NCBI GenBank assembly: GCA_027922465.2
Contig: BQMF02000039.1
Coordinates: forward strand, 1,116,001-1,180,000
DNA from: Turritopsis dohrnii
Taxonomy: Eukaryota > Cnidaria > Hydrozoa > Anthoathecata > Oceaniidae
Length of the DNA: 64,000 bases
Direction: 5' to 3'
Part shown: positions 35,067 to 47,700 of the stretch, piece by piece
Layout: every line of letters starts with the position of its first letter
How positions within the stretch are numbered: the stretch's first letter is position 1
Notes under the pieces: generated by a model
The model's input: the letters and a program-made list of their open reading frames with translations, nothing else
What the model was told of the DNA's origin: nothing
The model's database searches: none
Made by a program: the position numbers and the translations under genes

Positions 35067-35170
35067 GAGACCCGATACCCTTAGTGATACCCGAGACCCG
35101 ATACCCTGATACCGATACCCTATGTCTGAGACCCGAGACCCGATACCCTAGTACCGATACCCGAGACCCT
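35067..35170. repeat. Degenerate GATACCC/GAGACCC array
   Basis: About a dozen 6-7 bp words alternate between GATACCC, GAGACCC and CCGATACCCT. An inverted short copy (GGTATCGGGTCTCGG) is at 35773-35802 and another lies in the right terminus (37028-37042). The array is the inner part of the terminal repeat of the 35051-37059 element. Confidence 0.8.
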
Positions 35171-35267
35171 ATTTTTCAATTTTTTAATATGGTTAATTAT
35201 CATGGGGAAAAATTGAGATTTAACATGAAATTCAAACAGGTAGTTGATTTATTACATAAATGTTCAA

Positions 35268-35672
35268 CTATACATCTATACATGTCGCTTTCAAAATTCT
35301 TAAATGTTGCTGACTCAAGAATGGTTTTAAATCTACGGGAACTACTATCATACTTGCATGGAATAATTTATTTCGGTTGCCCAAACAAGCATGGTTGAAA
35401 TGATAATAAACTTTTTTGAACTCGTTTGAAATTGTTGGCTTTTTAGTTTGTGGATCTACGTATGTTCGTTTTGTTTTTGACACTACGATCAAGTTTTTCA
35501 CGTCGCCGATTAAAGCATCATTTTCAAACTTTCCTCCGCAACCGTAACAAGTTGCTACGTTTTTATGAGCTAGACTCAAATGGTACAACACATAACCATT
35601 ATCTGCAGGGGCTGGTGGAGCTGGCTCTTGCAATGTTGTTGTAGATGTTGGTTGATTCGCAGTAGATGCCAT
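35268..35672 (-). CDS. Transposon-associated zinc-binding protein, 134 aa
   Basis: The protein reads MASTANQPTS..., then a Pro/Ala/Thr linker, then a domain with 'CYGCGGKFE' (CxxC), 'LIVVSKTKRTYVDP', 'VYYHFNHACL' (HxxxC) and 'VPVDLKPFLSQQHLRIL'. I recognise the C-x2-C...H-x3-C module as a small domain found in many copies in cnidarian genomes and associated with mobile elements; its function is unknown to me. The Cys/His spacing suggests one zinc site and a nucleic-acid-binding role, which is inference. The gene appears intact, from ATG at 35672 to the stop at 35268, and is the sole ORF inside the 35051-37059 element. Confidence 0.7.
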   Translation of the reverse strand: MASTANQPTSTTTLQEPAPPAPADNGYVLYHLSLAHKNVATCYGCGGKFENDALIGDVKNLIVVSKTKRTYVDPQTKKPTISNEFKKVYYHFNHACLGNRNKLFHASMIVVPVDLKPFLSQQHLRILKATCIDV

Positions 35673-37246
35673 TGTGAAAAGTTGGGATGATGAGGTAGAT
35701 GATGGAGTGGTAATAATTGTGCTATTAACTAATTGCTTTAGCAGGAATACCTAGAGAAAAGAAAAAAATCAAGGTATCGGGTCTCGGTACTAGGGTATCA
35801 AACTTTAGCTCACCTTAGCTCTATTCAAATTTCTATTCAATTTTCAAACAATGAGAATCCATGCGTGTTGCCTCGCCTCATTCTCTTTTATGCAATGTTT
35901 ATTATTTTTTAACTACTCGGTAAAATTTGAAGTAAAAACCGAAAATTTTAAATCAAAAACGAGTATACTTAACAAGTTTATTCGTAAAAACAAACATGCT
36001 ATCCTCATTAGGGCTTCTAAAAGCTACTTTTTTTAGAAAATCGGAACTGAATTCGTTTTTATGCTATAATGAAAAACATATTTTCGACTTTTCATTTCAC
36101 ATACTCGGACGTTTGTTTCATTATTTTACGAACTAAAAGCGTTTTCAAGTTGTTTTCACTAGTACGACCTCCTAAGGAATATAGAATGTTGTGGTGTAAG
36201 GATCGGGACCGAAACTAATTGGCGTCCTCTTAATTATGGTCATAAACATTGTTTACACTTTCTTAATTGTCGGCGAATAATTATCACGCCGAAAAAATAA
36301 ATCTGCCAATCAAAATCTCTGGTATATAATAATAGCGCACGTGCACAGCTGTATATTTTTAAGTTTGTAAAAACAATCTTCTATTGTGCAGAGATTGAGT
36401 GAGAAAAAAGTTATGTTTCTGCCAAACTAGATTTATACTTTTACGGAAACCTTCCAGAAAAAGAAGTTAAAGTATTTTTCTCCGATTTTAGGCAGTCGGA
36501 ATATACATTTTATACATAAATATGCTTTTAATGCCAGCTGACAGCTTATCCGGAGAACAATTTGTAAAATTGTTCATGTTCGTTCAAACAGAAATATTTC
36601 CACTTCAAAACATACATGTTCATTACGACAGTCAAATGTACTTTCGTCAATGTTATTGTCGTCATTTATATCAACATCAATCTCAAAATCTTCAATATGA
36701 TTTTACGAATATTATTCTCGTCAAATCGTAAAACACAAACTTATTTTTCGTTATGCTACCATCTGAATAATTCTAATAATTTTCATAATTATGCAGAATT
36801 GATAAAAAGACATTAGCTGAAGTCCCACATTCTGAAAAATTAACAATAGATCTCGAGATCTGAATTACGACTTTTATTACGGGGAACAATAGACTTCCAT
36901 ATATAGCGCGAAATTTTAAATTTTTAAAATTCAACTTTGTATACGGCCACCAGTAATTACAACACGGATGGTACAAAGGAAATTTCATCGATGTTATTCT
37001 CTCTTTTCGTATTTCTATGCTCAGACATAGGGTATCGGGTATCACTTTTCTTATATGCCGGCTGTTCCTACACATTGGATTCCAGAATTCTGCATTTTTT
37101 CTCAGTAAAAGCGTCCAAAATGATATTCAACAAACAAATAGTAATTATGACAAGAAATGTCTTAAAGATATATAACAAAAGAAGGACCAAAAGATATCCA
37201 TCAATCAAAACACGACCTTCCCTCCTCCATCTTCACTGCCATTTTA

Positions 37247-37564
37247 GGGGCTGTTTATATGAGATTCGGGACCGAACGTTTGCCGGAACAGGACGATTTA
37301 GACATATTTAGCGGGAGCTTTGCCGGGACGAGACAGCAATCTCATTTAAAGCATTTTGTAACGTCCCGGGGCAGTGCGTTTACATGATAATAAAAGTCAC
37401 GCTTCAAGCAGGACCCCGGTTTGACAAAGCGACTCGCCTAACCGGGACGTTTTTTGTCCCAGGATAGCTTTTTCATATAAACACGAGGAAAAAATTCAAA
37501 AAAATCAATGGAGGCGGGAACCTGTTTTTTCCTCCCGTCCCACCTCTAACACATAAACAGCCCC
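37247..37564. mobile_element. Harbinger-type MITE, 318 bp
   Basis: The termini are GGGGCTGTTTATATGAG on the left and an inverse ending ATAAACAGCCCC on the right. TTA flanks both sides (37244-37246 and 37565-37567). The trinucleotide duplication and GGGGCTGTTTA end fit the PIF/Harbinger group. The interior is G/C-richer than its surroundings and has no ORF. Confidence 0.82.
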
Positions 37565-38757
37565 TTACATATCAGCGTATTCTTATCAACATTAAAGCGA
37601 GTCATAAAAATGACAATCATGTTAGAATGATCAAGGCATCACCTGACCAAACCGCTCGAACAAATTTCATCAGTTTTACACAAGGAAGTTCTAGCATGAA
37701 ATTACCAAACTGTATGTTCATATCGTATGTTACTGTAATACTGAGGTCTTCAAACTTATCAAAAATTTCAGGGCGTGCACTTTACTTTTGTATGAACATT
37801 CAATTTGCTTGTTCATCGTGATTTTCTTTACCAAAACCTTTGGAATTCGAACAGTAAGGTTGCCTCGTTCATTCATGTATTTAACATGAACAAAGTTTAC
37901 TTAGTTAACATGGAGACTTATTTCGATTTCTGGAAAGGCAGAAACATCACAAAATGTACATTCTTTTATGTCAAAATATATAATGATAAAAGGTTCATGC
38001 TCATATACTACCTTCAAACCAAGTTGGAACAAATGTGACGTAAAATGTGACGTAACTATCGTTTTTGAATTGATCAAACATCACAAAGAAATCAAACAAA
38101 CTGTCGATCGAACTTTTCTCACCTGTTTCAAAGTAATATTTTGCCGAACACTCGAGCCTAAAATCTTGATTGTCCAAACAAATTCGTAACATGAGATGGT
38201 GATACAAATCTCTTCCGAATAAAAAGGTTTTAGCGCGCTATAGGTAACACCATGAGATACGCCCCACTAGAGAGTTCAGCACTGTTATTAAAAAATCCCT
38301 GGCCACTTTTATAAGAAAACCAGGACAAAGAATGGGAAATATTTTACGTGAATGCTGAGTTTCATATGCCGATGTCATTGCTAAAGTAAAATAAAAAAAA
38401 TAACACGAAAATCAGGGAAATACTGGTTACAGAGAAATAGTAAGTAAAAATAAAAACTCTTCCTACACAAAGAAATAAAATATAAAAGAAAAATAATCTA
38501 AGTAGATTAAGAGTAGATTACCATGGTTACTTCAAACACATTCGATGATGGCCTTGTGACAAACAGTCAACAAGCCAAACACGAATCGTAAATTATTCTC
38601 GAAAAAAAAAAACAAGAAAAACTTTGAATTGTCAATCAAATGAGAACAACACAAGCTGGTAAGGTTCTTCGAAATATTTTTTCAGTACAAACACCAACAC
38701 CGTATCACTTCAGTTTATAAAATTAAAATAGAAATCAAGCCAACGGATCAGCTACAG
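37565..38757. other. Intergenic; 3' flank of the Tudor gene
   Basis: No supported gene. The 3' UTR of the - strand Tudor gene should lie just below 38758. Open frames at 37627-38207 have no domain. Confidence 0.5.
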
Positions 38758-41700
38758 CTAGAAATGATCGTTTCTCCATCCTCTACCCCGATACGGTGTA
38801 CCTCTTCCACCGAAAGACGGATTTCGGTCAAATCCGTTTTCTCGAGTCGGATAAGAACGATTCAAATGACGATTGTCGTATCTGTTGTCGTTGTCGTGGA
38901 AAACGTCGTGACCTCTGTGATAACCCCGACCTCGGTAAGATTTTGACGGATAATCGCCGTGTTCTGTACTATCGAATCCATTTGCCACATGGTTGAAGAA
39001 TCTCCCAGGTCGTTCTTCGCGTTGAGACTGAAACATTTTACCTCGACCAATCGAACGCGGTTTTTCTGAGACTTCATTTCTTTCACGAGTACCAGGTGAT
39101 GTCGAACGTCTTCCAAACGTCGATTTTTTAGCAGCCGGATTTTCATCGGACCTGATGTGATCGGGATATCTACCTCTGTCCAGGTTTCTTGGTGAATGCC
39201 CATAGAAATATGGATCAGCGGAGTATGACGGCACGAATGGTCTTTCATCTCGGTAATGCATCGTGCCAGGGTGAAAGTACGTTCCATATTCATCATAGTG
39301 ACGTTGGTGATGGTTATACGAAGGAGGCTGTCCTAATATACCTCTACCATTCGGTGAATACTGGCGGAAATTCGGAATATCATTTTTACGTGGCGATAAC
39401 TTGTTCGGTTGTGAATTAAAGATGGAAGATGCGAAGCCTTTGTGGATGAGTTCTTCGGAGATATCGCTATCAGCGGAATCAAACATCAACACTCGGCAGA
39501 TTTGTCCGTGCGTTTTACACAGTTCAAAATGCATTAGATTCAGTTCAACACGCTTCTTAAACCAGTCTTTTGCTTCCTTGGAATAATGTTCTGAATTTTT
39601 CGGAGTTAAGAATTGTAATTGCATCGCTATTGCTTGTGCAGGAAGAACGTTCACTAAATCCGCAGGTAATGGTCGCACGTCCTCCATTGAAGACATAAAC
39701 TTGATTCCATAATCGACTAGGTAAAAGGTGGCATCACTTTCAGAGCGTATATCAGCAATCCATGCTCTATACCACAATCCATCTTCATATTTCAGAGCAC
39801 ACAAGTCTCCAGCATTTGGCGTTTCGGTATTCACACTTGCAACTTCCTCGTACAGCTGTTTAATCTGTTCGCCAATCTCATCAACCTTTCTAATTCGTTC
39901 TTCGTTGAACAATTGCACATAGAATAAGCGTGGACTCAAAGCGCACGTGACCAACGCCCAGAAATGTTTTTTATTCACCGACTGGATCGGAATAGCTTTG
40001 TTCACCGATTCCAAATCAATTCCACTTTTCACTGGATTTGAACGAGGCGATTCCGTTGGATTAGAAGGGGACGTTTTTACTGGATTCAATGGCGTTGCTT
40101 CAGCTTTTTCTGCATAACCACCAGCAACAAATACCTCTTCAACCATCACATTGCTTGAAGATAACTTCATCTTCACACAACTAACAACATCTTGCTTGAA
40201 GAACTGTTTCACACGAATTACTTCTTTATCGACAATTCCACGAAAGTAATCGATTGCTTCGCTAGACCAATTCAAAGGCGACACTCCTTTGGGATTTATG
40301 GTGGCCAATTTCAATGGTATAACCTGTGCGGGAAAGGATTTCAAATCTTTTGGTAGCACCTTAACTTCCGAATGGGGACATGTGATTGAGGTACCCTGAT
40401 CAATAGCGAATACCGTCGCCTCTTTCTCCGACACTTCCGTTACTATGCCTCGCCTCCACTTCTTCTCGTGATCTTTTACCGAGCATAAAATGCCAGACTT
40501 TAAAAAGATCAATGGTTCAACACGATCAGACGACATCCACGCGTCAATGTTGTTTGAAATATCGTCGATCTCATCGCGCAATTTGAGATCAGCCAGTACA
40601 GCGTACGTCATATACGGCGAAACGACGTGAGTGACGTAGAGTTCTGTGGGTTGAGCTGTTAATGTCGCCACTGTCATCTTCAAGGCAACTGACTCAAGAG
40701 GATGGACACCGTCAGGAAAGCTTGAAACAACAAACTCTAATGCAGACGGATCTTCCGAAAGCTTAACGCTAGACATCGATTCACTCTTCTCATTACTCTT
40801 TGGTTCGACTTCTTGAGATACATGGGTAACTGGCACCACTGGGTCTACATGATTGACAGGTGAATTCGAGCGTTCAGGATTGTCCAACTTCTGATCACCG
40901 CTTCTTTCGCAATGAATGGTGGATAGTGGTATTGTCTTACTAAGCACGTCAAAGAGATTCTCGCCATTATCCGTGTACAACTCCACGTGGGCAACATTAT
41001 TCTGCATGTCAATCAGTTTAACTGCACAGCTTTTATCCTGAACTTTACAACGGAAAGATTGTAAGATATCTTTACCATCAAGCATTTCCGATTTGTGGAG
41101 TTTCATTGGTATTGCGATTGGTGGTAGAAGTAAAAACTCTTTCGAGAACGGTCGCAACTCAGAGAATGATAACTCACGTTCGTTACCATAATCAATGAAG
41201 AAAGCAGTGGCGCTTGATGTGGATACTTCCTTGATAACAGCTCTATACCAGCCTTCATTATCCAGTCCAAAACATAAGGAGTTCACTTCAGGAACATAGG
41301 AATCCTTACTTGAACACACACAGAAATCAAACATATTTACAGTCAATTGATAAAGCTCTGAAACAATGCTGTTACTGCAGGGTTGCGCATAGAATCGCTC
41401 AAGGCTCTCCACGTGAGTAACCATGACATGACTTTCTTTCGATATGGTTATCGGGGCAGGTAAACTAGACATGAAAAATTGCGAACAACAATCAGAGAGA
41501 ATTTCTTGCACTTCATATGAGCTTTCTGACAATCCATCACATGATTTCAGTTCTGGTGATATCCTCTGAACATCCATAACCATTTTACTCGTCACTATTT
41601 CCTCCAATTCGTCATTCCTTGTCACGTGATTTGATGGGATCTCTTTTGTGAAAGCTACTGATGTCGCTGGAGAGGCTAACTTGTTTGAAACCAAAATGTC

Positions 41701-44700
41701 GGCCAGATTTATATTTTCACCAGTTATCACATCAACTGTTAACAATCCTTCATTCGACGACACACATTTAATATTGACTTTCTTTAAACATAATTCTTTC
41801 ACTTTATCAATGCTCTCTTGACACCAATCAACATCAATTGGAGCAACATCATTGAGTTTCATGGCGATACCTTGAATTGGAAATGTGGAAGCTACTTCAG
41901 GTAAAGGGTAAATGGATTTCACAGATATGTCTACAATGTCTCCATAATCTAGTAATAGAGCAGAAACGGTTGTTTCACGTGCAGATTTTATCAGTACTCG
42001 ATACCAAACGTCTTCGTAAAATCCTAAACATATTTCGTTTACTTCTGGGACATAATCAACAACACTGGCTGAAGAAGCAGCAACATATTCAATGAATTTA
42101 ACTGTCAATTCATCAAGTTTTGTCATAACTGTTGTATCTGCAATCAAACCATGGAACAATGAAGGACTTTCCACATGTGTTATCATAACATCTGCATGCT
42201 TGCTTTCTATTTTGACTGTTTGTAAATCACCCCAGTAGTACTTCTTCAAACTTAGGGGTTTCTCATGTTCAGCGCCTTGATCTTCAGGAGAACGAACTGC
42301 AAAACCTTTACATATCAAATCTTTAGAAACATCCGGGATGCTTTTGGTGGAAGCATCAACATAAATAACTTCATCTGTGTACTCTCGAATCACCAATTGC
42401 ACAGCCTGATTTAAGCAAACTCCAGTGAAATGTGCGATACAATCTTTTGACCAGCCAGTAGCAGAGGTGCTCACCAAACTGAATAACGAAAAATCCAATC
42501 CTAACACTTGCAACTGAGAATAATGTTTCGGAAGAGGTGCAACATCTGAAAGCGTAACAACATTTTTAGTACCATAATCGATCGAGGTAACATGAACATC
42601 CACCCCATCAACTTTTGTAACTTTCACTCGACAATATTGATCATAGTTGATAAAATATGCAGCACACACCTCACCAACTATAGGTGTGTACATGTCTGAT
42701 TCACCCTCTAGTTCTTTTGTCATTTCTGCATTGAGTTTGTCACCTTTGCTTATTAAGTCTGTGTCATATAACTGACCCTGAAATGAACTTGGTGAATCGA
42801 TATTAAAGACAACCACGGTAATTGAATCAGATGTAATGGTTGCACGAGGTATGTCTTTTAACAGGATACGGTCTTTTGCTGCGATCGATGGCTGATTTGT
42901 GAAGGCTACTGATGATGCTGGTGAGGCTAACTTGTTTGAAACCAAAATGTCGGCCAGATTTATATTTTCACCAGTTATCACATCAACTGTTAACAATCCT
43001 TCATTCGACGACACACATTTAATATTGACTTTCTTTAAACATAGTTCTTTCACTTTATCAATGCTCTCTTGACACCAATCAACATCAATTGGAGCAACAT
43101 CATTGAGTTTCATGGCGATACCTTGAATTGGAAATGTGGAAGCTACTTCAGGTAAAGGGTAAATGGATTTCACAGATATGTCTACAATGTCTCCATAATC
43201 TAGTAATAGAGCAGAAACGGTTGTTTCACGTGCAGATTTTATCAGTACTCGATACCAAACGTCTTCGTAAAATCCTAAACATATTTCGTTTACTTCTGGG
43301 ACATAATCAACAACACTGGCTGAAGAAGCAGCAACATATTCAATGAATTTAACTGTCAATTCATCAAGTTTTGTCATAACTGTTGTATCTGCAATCAAAC
43401 CATGGAACAATGAAGGACTTTCCACATGTGTTATCATAACATCTGCATGCTTGCTTTCTATTTTGACTGTTTGTAAATCACCCCAGTAGTACTTCTTCAA
43501 ACTTAGGGGTTTCTCATGTTCAGCGCCTTGATCTTCAGGAGAACGAACTGCAAAACCTTTACATATCAAATCTTTAGAAACATCCGGGATGCTTTTGGTG
43601 GAAGCATCAACATAAATAACTTCATCTGTGTACTCTCGAATCACCAATTGCACAGCCTGATTTAAGCAAACTCCAGTGAAATGTGCGATACAATCTTTTG
43701 ACCAGCCAGTAGCAGAGGTGCTCACCAAATTGAATAACGAAAAATCCAATCCTAACACTTGCAACTGAGAATAATGTTTCGGAAGAGGTGCAACATCTGA
43801 AAGCGTAACAACATTTTTAGTACCATAATCGATCGAGGTAACATGAACATCCACCCCATCAACTTTTGTAACTTTCACTCGACAATATTGATCATAGTTG
43901 ATAAAATATGCAGCACACACCTCACCAACTATAGGTGTGTACATGTCTGATTCACCCTCTAGTTCTTTTGTCATTTCTGCATTGAGTTTGTCACCTTTGC
44001 TTATTAAGTCTGTGTCATATAACTGACCCTGAAATGAACTTGGTGAATCGATATTAAAGACAACCACGGTAATTGAATCAGATGTAATGGTTGCACGAGG
44101 TATGTCTTTTAACAGGATACGCTTTTCTCCTCTGGGTAGTGGTTTTTGAGGTGATTGGACAATGGGATGTTCACTAGAATCAGCATGAAATGAATCTGAC
44201 TGATACGTCCTTGTCAAGCCATTACTGCCTGTAACTGCTGATTCTGTCATCGAAGCTAAATCCATACCATCAATTGTTTCCCATTTAACAGTGATGACAT
44301 CTGTATCTTGCGAAAGAAAGGTACAGTACCCTCTCTTAAAATCCACAAACTTGATAACATTTGGATGACTTTCGATACTGTTGGATAAACCATGAATCTT
44401 TACTTTATGAGCAAATGGTGGCTTCGCGCAAATTTCATTTCTTGGAATTGCACTTACATGAGAAAAGCTTTTGCTGAATACTTTGCCATAGTCAATTAAT
44501 TGAACCATACAAGAATGAGAATTTATCTCTAAAGCTTCTCCTCTGTACCACTCTCCTTTGTCATACACTGCACACAATTCACCAACAACTGGAACATATG
44601 CAGAATCTTTATCTCCTATCTTTGACAAATATTCAGAAATTAACCGAACTTGGTTTTGGACACTTTCCAAATTTCCTATCCAGGTATGAAATTCAGTTGC

Positions 44701-47700
44701 ATTAACCACATGCACTCCTAATGCATCAAATGTTTCATTTTCTTGGAAAGTTAGCACTTCTTTTAAAAGTTGTGAAATCATAAATCTTCCCTGGCACAAG
44801 CCTTGACTTTTTAAATCCTCAGAGAGTGATTGTCCATTAGATATTACATCACATATCACAGTATCTGCATCTTGTCTTATATATTTTATCGTAATTCTGC
44901 AGTTCTCAATACTTTTCTTCAAATACGTCATTGCTTCTTCCTCCATCATTCCTTCTACTGGTTCACAGTCATACATAGAGAATTTCAGAGCAAGTTTTGG
45001 ATATTTCAGTAAAGATTGTTTGATGCATCTGATGTTTTGAGTATGAACATCATCTTTGTTTCCAAAATCAACGAAAAAAACCTGAAGTAGATAAAAATAA
45101 ATAAAATAATATCTTGGTTTCCTCTAGTAAATACCGCCCTTTTAAAAGCCACACTTTTTTTCACCCCTTCCAACCCTGACGTTCTAACTTAAGGGAAGAA
45201 ATTGTGTGCGGAAGAAAGTTTCCACAAAAATAAATTCTGCAAAAAAAAAGGGTCCATATAAATTTCTTCCACAAACAATTGGATGGACATTATAAAGGGA
45301 AAGGGATACTGGCAAAGATTATCATCACACTGCTACATATTAGAACCTGACATCTAAATCTAAGAAAACTTTTAAGTACATGCTTCAGTCTTGTCATTTT
45401 ATGGCGTGCGATCGCACGTACACGTGCCCGCACACACCTAAATCGTATTATGTATTATTTTCACTACCAAAATGTGTTTTTCATAATTGGGATTGACAAA
45501 GTTCACTTTTATCACAGTGTGTGGACAAATTCTTTTTTGAATCAGAGATATTTATCCTGAATACTTGAATTTGATTTATAAATTGTCATTTTAAGTACTT
45601 CTCCTTTTTGAAAATAATTCTTTTCGTTCTTAATTTGACATGCTACACACATATATATAATATTTGTTAGCAAAGATTGATTTTTGATTGTCTTTGATAA
45701 TTATTTGCTTTTATGTCTAACCCAAATGTTTCACTATTATTTCTTTTTTTCTTTTGTAAACCGGTTTGCAAATTTGATTGTATAATTTTGTGTTATGATT
45801 ATGAAAGTAATTTTATTTGAGTTACAAAAAGCAAGTGTTTGAATTACATTTTTCCTGTGATTTTATGATGTAAAGGATAAACCTGCCAAGCTTGTGCAGG
45901 AATAAAGATCATTTGTTTATTAGAATGAAATTGTCTTACACATCAATGCGGATATTGATGTGTTCTGAAAAAAAAACAAAAACAAACTATTGAACTAAGG
46001 AGAAATATTAGTCGCATTTAACAGGAAATTCAACAGGAAAAGCAAACACTACATCTTTTTAGAAATGGTGTGACTCAATAAAGGTACACATAATAATTGA
46101 TGACATTTTTACAACATTGGGGAAATATATAGTCGCATCTTTGCAAATCTTTCTTTTGGGGGGCGTGGTAGCTATTTTTGAAGATTCTTACAAATAAATC
46201 CACAAAATATTTAAAAATATAAATACAATAGATATGAACTGAGTGAAGATTTTCAATATTAATGTTCACAAAATTAAATCCCCACATTTGACTCGATGTA
46301 CTCCGAGAGTAAATAATTCCAAGCAAAAAGTAATCTGCATAAAATAAACAGAATGAATAATTTTTTCTTTCAAGTGTGTTTTAGAATAACCAAAAACTTT
46401 TTTAAAACAATAAAATAACAAGAACTGTACCAAAATTAGTACAAAACGAAATTTGATGTTTTTACTAGAGGAAAATGTGGTAAAGAAAAACAATACCCTT
46501 GCAGTCATGTCTTCGTTGTAATTGAGTACAACAGCACGGTACCAACAACCATCTTCTGTAAACTTTGCAACACACATTTCATTTATATTTGGTGTAAATG
46601 GTGTACCATCTTCATTTTGGTATATATACAAGGCATCAGTAAGGATTCCAAGTGTTTCAATAGCATCATTGTCCAAGAGTTGTCCATAAAACAATCGCGG
46701 TGTAGCTACCGTAGTACCACATACTTCAAATTCGTTTTCACTAGGGAATGGTTTACTAGGCAGATCATTGACCAACATTCCACGAATTGCATCAGAGCAG
46801 GAAGGATTCCTTTGTTTATCACGCATTTTATCTTTTGCTATAATTTTTTGTAAAAAAATATCATTTAGTGATTTTGTTGAGCCACGTTCAGTTAATTTAA
46901 CTATCTTGTCAGTCATTCCAATGAAATCCACCTTAAAGTTTTTGCCAGAAACATATTCATTCAACTCAACATACAGTTCTTCATGCATAGATTGTGGAAC
47001 AGTATCAAAACCATTCATTAAAAAGCAATCACATTGCTTTGGTAAAGTCAGAAATTCAGTTGAAAGATGTGCAAGGTCCTTAATAGGGACCTGTCGAGTT
47101 AAGCCATTGTCAATAAAATGAATATCAACATATGAACTATAATTCAATTTAGATGGATCCTCAGAAAGAGGCAAAACAACAGCACGTCCAATATCATCTT
47201 TTGCATACTTGGCAACAACAAGTAAACCTTCACACACATCATTCAGAGAAACATTTGATAGCAGGTCTCTAGAACTCATAAACTGTTTCTCCATTTTGAT
47301 CATCATTTCAGTATGACGTAATTGTTCAGTACAAATTACGATGCCAGAAACTCTGAGGTCTCTTATGAAAACAGGGCAATTTAAATACACATCACCCATT
47401 AATTTTTCCCGACATGGTAAAACATCAATAAAGTTTCCTCTTGTAACATTCACAGGCGTCTTTGCCAAACTACCAACAGAACATTTAGTAGCAGACAAGT
47501 CACAAGTTACTTGATGATTGGGCCAGTCCGATATTTGGCATTGCCGATTACAGTATGGAGTTTTGCAACGGCTGCACCTTTTTATTGCATTTCTTGTTGA
47601 ACAGTACGAACATATATCTAAGAAAAAAGTCATGGAATGGCACTGTAATTATTCTGACAATGAAAAAAGTGCCGCCATGTAAATGGAACCTCATGAATAA

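Larger units (their letters stand above)
35051..37059. mobile_element. 2.0-kb DNA element with 11-bp TSD (MULE-like)
   Basis: The left end GGCATATAAGAAAAGTGA is followed by GACCCGATACCCT; the inverse of the right end reads the same 18 bases, then TACCCGATACCCT. GGCTGTTCCTA flanks both sides (35040-35050 and 37060-37070). Duplications of 9-11 bp are typical of Mutator-like elements, which is the basis for the tentative class. The only recognisable gene is the zinc-binding ORF at 35268-35672; no MULE transposase is visible. 35810-37020 is AT-rich with nothing identifiable. Confidence 0.8.

Noticed and set aside
36937..37311. ORF overlapping the right end of the 35051-37059 element
   Set aside because: It crosses the terminal repeat, the target duplication and the next MITE, so it cannot be a real gene.
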